Below are positions 7,039 to 11,756 of a DNA stretch of 11,756 nucleotides, in pieces; position 1 is the first letter of the stretch; each line of letters starts with the position of its first letter. Under the pieces are notes generated by a model that worked only from the letters and a program-made list of their open reading frames with translations, was not told where the DNA came from and made no database searches. Location: the NCBI GenBank assembly GCA_003504855.1, contig DNZD01000228.1, positions 1 to 11,756 of the forward strand, read 5' to 3'. A program made the translations under genes and the position numbers. This DNA comes from Cytophagales bacterium (GTDB lineage Bacteria; Bacteroidota; Bacteroidia; Cytophagales; Cyclobacteriaceae).

Positions 7039-7075
7039 CATCTTCAAATTTTCAAATCGTCTCATCTTCAAATTG
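7039..7075. repeat. Right inverted-repeat end of the cassette
   Basis: Contains CAAATTTTCAAAT (7045-7057) and TCAAATTG (7068-7075), exact reverse complements of left-end segments. It also holds a direct repeat of CATCTTCAAATT at 7039-7050 and 7063-7074, 24 bases apart. A second pairing register joins 7059-7074 with 6587-6602 at 14 of 16 positions. Confidence 0.8.
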
Positions 7076-7080
7076 GAGTC
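7076..7080 (+). repeat. Right copy of flanking direct repeat GAGTC
   Basis: Matches 6566-6570 and abuts the right terminal repeat of the cassette. It is followed by CC and the scoB start ATG at 7083. Confidence 0.6.
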
Positions 7081-7082
7081 CC

Positions 7083-7739
7083 ATGTTAGACAAAACCGGT
7101 ATCGCCAAGCGCATCGCACAGGAAGTTCGCGATGGGATGTATATTAACCTGGGGATTGGTATTCCAACCCTCGTGGCCAATTACATCCCCCCCCATCTGC
7201 ATGTTGTACTCCAATCAGAGAACGGCTTGCTGGGCATTGGTCCGTTTCCGAAGGAAAGTGATGTCGATCCGGATCTTATCAACGCTGGCAAGCAGACCAT
7301 TACCATGATGCCAGGCTCTTCCCTGTTTAGTTCTGCCGAGAGTTTCGGAATGATCCGAAGCGGCAAAGTTGACTTGACCATCCTTGGCGCCATGGAAGTA
7401 TCCGAGCAGGGAGATATTGCAAACTGGAAGGTTCCTGGAAAGATGGTAAAGGGGATGGGCGGCGCGATGGATCTGGTGGCCTCTGCCAAGAATATTATCG
7501 TTGCGATGCAGCATTGCAGTAAAGACGGGGCATCTAAGTTGCTCCCCGCTTGTTCATTGCCGATCACCGGCCTGCGCTGTGTTAAGCGTATTGTATCAGA
7601 TCTTGCTGTGGTAGATGTGTTACCCGAAGGCGGGTTTCGGTTGGTGGAACGGGCGCCCGGTGTTTCCGTAGAAATGATTCGCAATGCCACGGCCGGTAAA
7701 TTGAAAATTGAAGGAGATATTCCCGAAATGATGCTATAA
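7083..7739 (+). CDS. scoB: 3-oxoacid CoA-transferase subunit B (SCOT beta type)
   Basis: A 218-residue beta subunit of succinyl-CoA:3-ketoacid CoA-transferase. The early block GMYINLGIGIPTLVANYIP is typical. SENGLLGIGPFP follows, with E46 in the position of the catalytic glutamate that forms the enzyme-CoA thioester. Later family blocks are GKVDLTILGAMEVSEQGDIANW, VKGMGGAMDLV, PITGLRCVKRIVSDLAVVDV and a C-terminal region ending in EGDIPEMML. The frame is open upstream to TTG 6966, but that extension runs through the cassette end, and the protein family begins at ATG 7083. It should form an active complex with the subunit encoded upstream, although the two genes are separated by the cassette. 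gldC follows after 22 bases. Confidence 0.94.
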   Translation: MLDKTGIAKRIAQEVRDGMYINLGIGIPTLVANYIPPHLHVVLQSENGLLGIGPFPKESDVDPDLINAGKQTITMMPGSSLFSSAESFGMIRSGKVDLTILGAMEVSEQGDIANWKVPGKMVKGMGGAMDLVASAKNIIVAMQHCSKDGASKLLPACSLPITGLRCVKRIVSDLAVVDVLPEGGFRLVERAPGVSVEMIRNATAGKLKIEGDIPEMML

Positions 7740-7761
7740 TTGCGACCCCAAATCGGACCCA

Positions 7762-8100
7762 ATGAAGAATTCAACTATACAGTTTTCCGTACAACTCGAT
7801 GACCAGCATATCCCCGAAAAAATCGTATGGGATGCCACTGATAAGCCCGAGAGCGGGCCTGCCGACACAAAAGCCATCACCATTTCGCTCTGGGATCAGC
7901 AACAGCAGAATACCATGCGTATCGACTTATGGACCAAGGACATGCCGGTTGAAGAGATGAAACGATTCTATATTGATTGCATCGGAGGACTCAGCCAAAG
8001 CGTATTGAATTCCACCGGCGATGAATTTATGGCAAGAGAAATGGCCGCACTTTGCGAGCGACTGGCCAACCATTTGCGCACATCAGGCAAAGGAAACTAG
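7762..8100 (+). CDS. gldC: Gliding motility protein GldC
   Basis: A 112-residue soluble protein without signal peptide or membrane helix. It matches GldC of gliding Bacteroidota: STIQFSVQLDDQHIPEKIVWDATD at the N-terminus, then KAITISLWDQQQQNTMRIDLWTKDMPVEEMKRFYID in the middle, followed by a helical C-terminus ending near residue 107. GldC is a cytoplasmic protein that supports gliding in Flavobacterium; its precise mechanism is unsettled, and it is not one of the core type IX secretion components. It lies 22 bases after scoB and probably belongs to the same transcript. No other gld gene is in the window. Confidence 0.9.
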   Translation: MKNSTIQFSVQLDDQHIPEKIVWDATDKPESGPADTKAITISLWDQQQQNTMRIDLWTKDMPVEEMKRFYIDCIGGLSQSVLNSTGDEFMAREMAALCERLANHLRTSGKGN

Positions 8101-8127
8101 ACCTCCTTCAAAAGTCGAAAATCAGGG

Positions 8128-8153
8128 GTAAAAACCGCAAAAAGGGTTTATAC
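8128..8153 (+). terminator. Possible weak terminator hairpin after gldC
   Basis: GTAAAAACC (8128-8136) can pair with GGTTTATAC (8145-8153) at eight of nine positions around an 8-base loop. A T-rich stretch (GTTTGTTTTT) begins about five bases later. The stem is AT-rich and the T tract is offset, so this is uncertain. Confidence 0.3.
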
Positions 8154-8158
8154 AATCG

Positions 8159-8188
8159 TTTGTTTTTGGGCAAAATCTTGTAGATTTA
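8159..8188 (+). promoter_or_regulatory. Bacteroidota-type promoter for the TonB-dependent receptor operon
   Basis: TTTG at 8159-8162 (-33 element) and TAGATTTA at 8181-8188 (-7 element, TAnnTTTG except the last base) are separated by 18 bases. The predicted start near 8193 leaves a leader of about 19 bases before ATG 8212. It lies in the only sizeable gap (111 bases) of the second half of the window. Confidence 0.6.
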
Positions 8189-8211
8189 TCAAAACAAACC
8201 ATAATATCCCT

Positions 8212-10977
8212 ATGAACAAATTCTACATACGTTCGCTAATACCCCTTCTCTTCGTGGTTCTGGGTACAGCGGAGTTGATGGCGCAGACCACGACCGTCTC
8301 CGGCACCGTAAAGGATGCTGCAGGTGAATCGCTGGCCGGCGTAAACATCGTGGTGAAAGGAAGAGTAGTTGGAACCATCACCGATATTCAGGGTAACTAC
8401 AGTCTTAAGATAAACCAGGCACCCCCGCTGACCCTGGTTTTTTCGTTTATAGGCTTTAAGTCCCAGGAAGTTGAAGTTAAGGATGCCAACACCACCGGCC
8501 TCGCAGTAAGTCTGGAAGAACAGACACTCCTCGGCCAGGAAGTTGTCGTTTCGGCCTCCCGTGTTGAGGAGAGCATCTTGAAATCACCTGTCACCATCGA
8601 AAAACTGGACGTATTGTCTATTAGACAATCGGCAACACCAGATTTCTATGATGCCCTGGCCAATATGAAGGGTGTTTCGGTAAATAGCGGAAGCGTAAAC
8701 TTTACAGCTGTTAATACCCGGGGATTTGCCACCATTGCCAATACCCGCTTTGTTCAGTGGGTGGATGGGATGGATACCCAGGCTCCCCTGCTCAACTTCC
8801 CCACTGGTTCCATTATGGGTATCGGTGAATTGGATGCAGAAAGCCTCGAGTTAATCCCAGGTGCTGCATCAGCCCTGTATGGTCCTAATGCCTTCAATGG
8901 TATCATGATCATGAAAAGCAAGAGCCCATTCGAATACCAGGGACTGAGTGCCCAGGTGAAGGCAGGTGTCATGAATTCCAATGCTGCCGGATCTACTTCC
9001 ATGATGACCTATACCGCCCGCTATGCCAAAGCCTTCAATAACAAGTTTGCCTTTAAGATTAACGCAAGCTACATGGATGCAAAAGACTGGCTGGGTAACG
9101 ACTACACGACAGATCGCACAAATCCTGAATCTACCACGGACCTGAGCGGCAAACGCAATTTTGATGGACTTAACCTGTACGGGGATGAGACGCAAATCGC
9201 AGTACCTGTACCGAGCATTGGAACAATTACCCGTACCGGTTTCCGTGAACAGGATCTGGTTGGTAACCGGCCCGCCACCACCATCAAGTTGGATGGTGCA
9301 CTACACTACCGTATCACCGATAAGATTGAATTGATTTATGCCTACCGCTATGGCGGTGGAAACTCAGTCTATCAGGGAAATGAAAAATATGCGCTGCGCG
9401 ATTTCAACCAGCAATTCCATCGCGTTGAATTGAAAGGCGACAATTTCTTCCTGCGCGCCTACCAATCTGCGACAGATGCCGGCAAGTCATATAACTTATC
9501 CGCACTCGGCGCCTACATGAACGAGACGTATAGCCCTTCAGCAACTGCCTGGGTTCCTGACATGGTATTGGCCATGCAAGGATACATCCCTGGTGTTTCT
9601 GCGGGAGACATTAACGCCGCCCGCACATATGCAGATCGCAATCGTCCTACCCCTGGCACTCCGCAATTCGATGCCTTGGTGGATGTAGTGAAGTCAAACT
9701 TCTTCCAGAAGCAGGCAAGCGGTACTTATACCGACAAGAACGGAAACAGCCACCCGGCAGTTGGTGGAGCATCCTTCTTTGATAATTCCAAGCTTAACCA
9801 CGTTGAAGGCTACTACAACTTCAAGAACATTAAGTTTGCTGAAGTAGTCGTAGGTGGAAACTTCCGTCAGTATGATCTGTTCTCCAATGGTACCATCTTC
9901 AACGAGGCACCTGCCGATGGCGTAACTTTTTCCCGCATCAAGATCAACCAGTGGGGTGCTTATACGCAGATTGCCAAGAACATTGCCGACAAACTGAAGG
10001 TGACTGGTTCCCTGCGTTACGACAAGAGCGACAACTTTGATGGACACTTTACACCGCGTATCTCTGCTGTGTATTCCATCGATCAGAACAGCAATTTCCG
10101 CGCATCGTATCAGACAGGCTTCCGTATCCCGGATACCCAGGCCCAGTACATCTACTTCCCTTCTTCTGGTGGCACCCTGATAGGAAGTGTTGAGGCCAAT
10201 GCGGCCCGATATGGCATCCACAATGGCGGTGCTTACACGCAGACTTCCTACAACGCATACCGGGCTTCAGGTGGCGTACTCGCAGCTAACGGAACGCCTA
10301 CGGGTGGAAATCCTGCCCTGCTTGAGGTTGCCAACGTCCAATATGTAAAACCTGAACAACTTCAGGCCTACGAGTTTGGATACAAAGGTGTCATTGCACA
10401 AAAGTTGATGCTCGATTTGAATTACTACTATACAACGTACACCGGCTTTATCGGCGGTCAGATTGTAGCCAGCAAAAACCCAACTACACACCAGGGTCAG
10501 ACCGTGGCGCCAGGTACATTGTTTGCTCCGTACACCAATTCAACCAACGATGTTAAGACGCAAGGTGTCGGTGTTGGTTTAACCTACAACCTGCCCAAGA
10601 ATTTCGTGTTGAATGGTAGCTACAACTGGGCCGATTATACCGCCAACGAATCCGTAGACTTCCGTGCTGGTTTCAATACACCCAAGAACAAGTTCAGCGT
10701 GGGTGTGGGTAACCGCAAGATTGCCAAGAACATGGGCTTCAACGTGAACTACCGCTACCAGGATGCCTTCCAATGGTCCTCTTCTTACGGTATCTGGAAT
10801 GTACCTAAGTACGGCGTTGTGGATGCACAGGTTAACTACAAGATCTCTTCCATGAAGACAGTGGTGAAGATTGGCGGCACCAACATCGGTGGCGGCGATT
10901 ATCGCACCAACCTTGGTTCACCGTTCGTTGGACAGACTTATTACATCTCGCTTACGTTTGATGAGTTCCTGAAATAA
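8212..10977 (+). CDS. TonB-dependent outer membrane receptor with CarboxypepD_reg-like N-terminal domain
   Basis: A 921-residue outer-membrane active transporter. The signal peptide covers residues 1-24, with likely cleavage LMA/QTT. A carboxypeptidase-regulatory-like beta-sandwich domain (about 28-101; TVSGTVKDAAGESLAGVNIVVKG, then GTITDIQGNYSL) is followed by a TonB-box-like EVVVSASR (110-117). The plug domain (about 120-240) shows NTRGF (168-172) and PGAASALYGPNAFNG (216-230). The rest is a 22-strand-type barrel with many aromatic-ending strands and a YRPEQ-like element, here VKPEQLQAYEFGYKG. The end TYYISLTFDEFLK supplies the last strand. Length is usual for non-SusC receptors and no SusD gene follows; a lipoprotein gene starts 26 bases downstream instead. 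The substrate is unknown. Expression probably starts from the promoter just upstream. Confidence 0.93.
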   Translation: MNKFYIRSLIPLLFVVLGTAELMAQTTTVSGTVKDAAGESLAGVNIVVKGRVVGTITDIQGNYSLKINQAPPLTLVFSFIGFKSQEVEVKDANTTGLAVSLEEQTLLGQEVVVSASRVEESILKSPVTIEKLDVLSIRQSATPDFYDALANMKGVSVNSGSVNFTAVNTRGFATIANTRFVQWVDGMDTQAPLLNFPTGSIMGIGELDAESLELIPGAASALYGPNAFNGIMIMKSKSPFEYQGLSAQVKAGVMNSNAAGSTSMMTYTARYAKAFNNKFAFKINASYMDAKDWLGNDYTTDRTNPESTTDLSGKRNFDGLNLYGDETQIAVPVPSIGTITRTGFREQDLVGNRPATTIKLDGALHYRITDKIELIYAYRYGGGNSVYQGNEKYALRDFNQQFHRVELKGDNFFLRAYQSATDAGKSYNLSALGAYMNETYSPSATAWVPDMVLAMQGYIPGVSAGDINAARTYADRNRPTPGTPQFDALVDVVKSNFFQKQASGTYTDKNGNSHPAVGGASFFDNSKLNHVEGYYNFKNIKFAEVVVGGNFRQYDLFSNGTIFNEAPADGVTFSRIKINQWGAYTQIAKNIADKLKVTGSLRYDKSDNFDGHFTPRISAVYSIDQNSNFRASYQTGFRIPDTQAQYIYFPSSGGTLIGSVEANAARYGIHNGGAYTQTSYNAYRASGGVLAANGTPTGGNPALLEVANVQYVKPEQLQAYEFGYKGVIAQKLMLDLNYYYTTYTGFIGGQIVASKNPTTHQGQTVAPGTLFAPYTNSTNDVKTQGVGVGLTYNLPKNFVLNGSYNWADYTANESVDFRAGFNTPKNKFSVGVGNRKIAKNMGFNVNYRYQDAFQWSSSYGIWNVPKYGVVDAQVNYKISSMKTVVKIGGTNIGGGDYRTNLGSPFVGQTYYISLTFDEFLK

Positions 10978-11003
10978 TCGTTGAACGAACAAAAATAATG
11001 ACT

Positions 11004-11756
11004 ATGAAAAAAATCAAATATTCTCATATCCTTGTCATCGTACTTCTGCTCGTTCTTTCGTGCAAGCAGGAAGTGATTGCGCCTACACCCGAGCCTACAC
11101 CGGATCCCGCAGCTGCGCCAGTTGCTGGTACTGCCAACTTTTCGAAATTTATCTCGGTGGGAAACTCCTATGTTGCTGGTATGCAGGCCAGTGCTTTGTA
11201 CAATACGAGTCAGGCGAATTCATTGCCTAAGATTATGGCCACGCAAATGGCTCTAATCTCTGGAACTTCCGGTGGTTCAGCAACCTTCAATCAACCGGAC
11301 ATTAATTCAGTTAATGGATTCAATCCTATCAATTCAGTATTACCCAATTTGGTACTTGGCCGACTTGTACTCTATGATCCAGACGGAACAGGACCTCGAA
11401 GTGCTGCCCCTTATCCAGCTAAGTATCCTGGCGCGCCCGCAGTAACTTGCCCATCAGCTGTTGCGGCGACTCCTGCCTTACCATCGCCATACAATACCTC
11501 TGATTTTCCTTCACCTTTTGGTGGCAATAAGTTTACACTCAACAATTTCGGGGTACCATTGATCCTTACTGCTCAAGCGTTAACACCAGCTACTGGTGGA
11601 CCCGCACCCCCAGCGCCTAACCCAGCCTACTCGCCTTTTTACGCCCGTTTTGCTTCAAGTCCTAGTGCCAATGGAACTACGGGATCAACTATTTTGTCTG
11701 ATGCGCGCGCTGCCGCCGGATCATTCTACTTGATTTGGTTTGGATTTGATGATGTA
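11004..11756 (+). CDS. SGNH/GDSL-hydrolase-like lipoprotein, truncated by the window end
   Basis: The frame is open from ATG 11004 to the last base (251 residues, no stop). ATG 10998 is an in-frame alternative that adds two residues. The N-terminus is a lipoprotein signal: a basic MKKIK start, a hydrophobic core and the lipobox VLSC with C20. A Pro-rich spacer (PTPEPTPDP) follows. FISVGNSYVAGMQ (S55) matches block I of Bacteroidota SGNH hydrolases, where GNS replaces the GDS of classical members, and the following SLPKIMATQM and TFNQPDI segments fit too. The last residues, YLIWFGFDDV, align with block III, usually GNND in this group. Between the blocks is an unusually Pro/Ala/Gly-rich stretch (about 130-220). 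The gene lies 26 bases after the receptor, suggesting an outer-membrane partnership such as ester release before uptake. Activity is not proven. Confidence 0.75.
   Translation, partial: MKKIKYSHILVIVLLLVLSCKQEVIAPTPEPTPDPAAAPVAGTANFSKFISVGNSYVAGMQASALYNTSQANSLPKIMATQMALISGTSGGSATFNQPDINSVNGFNPINSVLPNLVLGRLVLYDPDGTGPRSAAPYPAKYPGAPAVTCPSAVAATPALPSPYNTSDFPSPFGGNKFTLNNFGVPLILTAQALTPATGGPAPPAPNPAYSPFYARFASSPSANGTTGSTILSDARAAAGSFYLIWFGFDDV

Larger units (their letters stand above)
6570..7075 (+). mobile_element. Putative small mobile cassette carrying a four-helix-bundle gene, inserted between scoA and scoB
   Basis: About 506 bases with perfect 8-bp terminal inverted repeats, CAATTTGA (6570-6577) and TCAAATTG (7068-7075), and a second 13-bp perfect inverted pair inside (6580-6592 / 7045-7057). 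It is flanked by GAG TC direct repeats. Deleting it with one repeat copy gives CAATGAGTCCCATG, leaving five bases between scoA and scoB, like neighbouring gaps of 3 and 6 bases. Its only gene encodes an S23-type four-helix-bundle protein, in the same direction as the operon. Hand counts of four 60-base lines in the gene (6661-6900) give 38-48% GC, against 50-52% in two lines of scoB. No transposase, recombinase or reverse transcriptase is encoded. Known intervening sequences in 23S rRNA have the same plan of inverted repeats around one such gene. Mobility is inferred from one copy. Confidence 0.65.

Noticed and set aside
7039..7074. CRISPR-like repeat from two CATCTTCAAATT copies
   Set aside because: Only two 12-base copies 24 bases apart, no further units and no cas genes; they belong to the cassette end.
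6570..7075. Diversity-generating retroelement with the four-helix-bundle gene as avd
   Set aside because: No reverse transcriptase, no template/variable repeat pair and no C-type lectin-like target are visible nearby.
6566..7080. True 23S rRNA intervening sequence
   Set aside because: The four-helix-bundle gene and inverted repeats fit the type, but the flanks are CoA-transferase coding sequences and no rRNA is present in the window.
6966..7082. N-terminal extension of scoB starting at TTG 6966
   Set aside because: The extension crosses the end of the four-helix-bundle gene and the right inverted repeat in another frame. The SCOT beta family begins at MLDKTGIAKRIA (7083).
7181..7774. Long minus-strand open frame opposite scoB (197 codons)
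   Set aside because: It lies entirely over well-supported plus-strand genes, has no recognisable family features and is a reading-frame shadow. The same applies to the other minus-strand frames, including 9694-10221 and 5856-6362.
8212..10977. SusC-type glycan transporter
   Set aside because: It is shorter than usual SusC proteins, lacks a following SusD gene and fits the general CarboxypepD_reg-like TonB receptor group better.

Overview
The window looks like a chromosomal segment of a gliding-type Bacteroidota, most likely Cytophagales. The signs are a gldC gene, a TonB-dependent receptor with an N-terminal carboxypeptidase-regulatory-like domain, the ftsX-DUF3098-uppP-truB-ribF gene order typical of that phylum, and promoter-like TTTG / TAnnTTTG elements in place of E. 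coli-type boxes. Every gene I can support lies on the + strand. The genus is not decidable from this sequence.

Layout: (1) 1-291 is the 3' end of a membrane pyrophosphatase gene, closed by a clear intrinsic terminator at 313-348. (2) 356-784 is an exported DUF2147 protein. (3) 856-2271 is an ECF sigma factor with a three-base-spaced membrane-anchored anti-sigma-like partner, closed by a terminator at 2276-2305. (4) 2341/2359-8100 is one long same-strand run with tiny gaps or overlaps: ftsX, DUF3098, uppP, truB, ribF, the two subunits of a 3-oxoacid CoA-transferase, and gldC. It combines division and peptidoglycan control, lipid-carrier recycling, tRNA modification, flavin cofactor synthesis, CoA transfer and gliding. 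(5) 8212-11756 is a probable operon with its own promoter, holding a 921-residue TonB-dependent receptor and a truncated SGNH/GDSL-like lipoprotein that runs off the window end.

The most interesting object lies between scoA and scoB. These subunit genes are normally contiguous, but here they are separated by about 506 bases (6570-7075). The segment carries only a small four-helix-bundle (S23 / 23S-rRNA-intervening-sequence / Avd-like) gene. It is bounded by perfect 8-bp terminal inverted repeats (CAATTTGA / TCAAATTG) and AT-rich internal inverted repeats, and is flanked by a direct repeat GAGTC. Removing the segment and one repeat copy restores the junction CAATGAGTCCCATG, where scoA TGA is five bases from scoB ATG. 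That spacing matches the rest of the run. The segment therefore looks like a small mobile cassette that resembles rRNA intervening sequences but sits inside a metabolic operon, carries no transposase, and keeps its gene co-directional with the host operon. Mobility, family size and mechanism are inference from a single copy.
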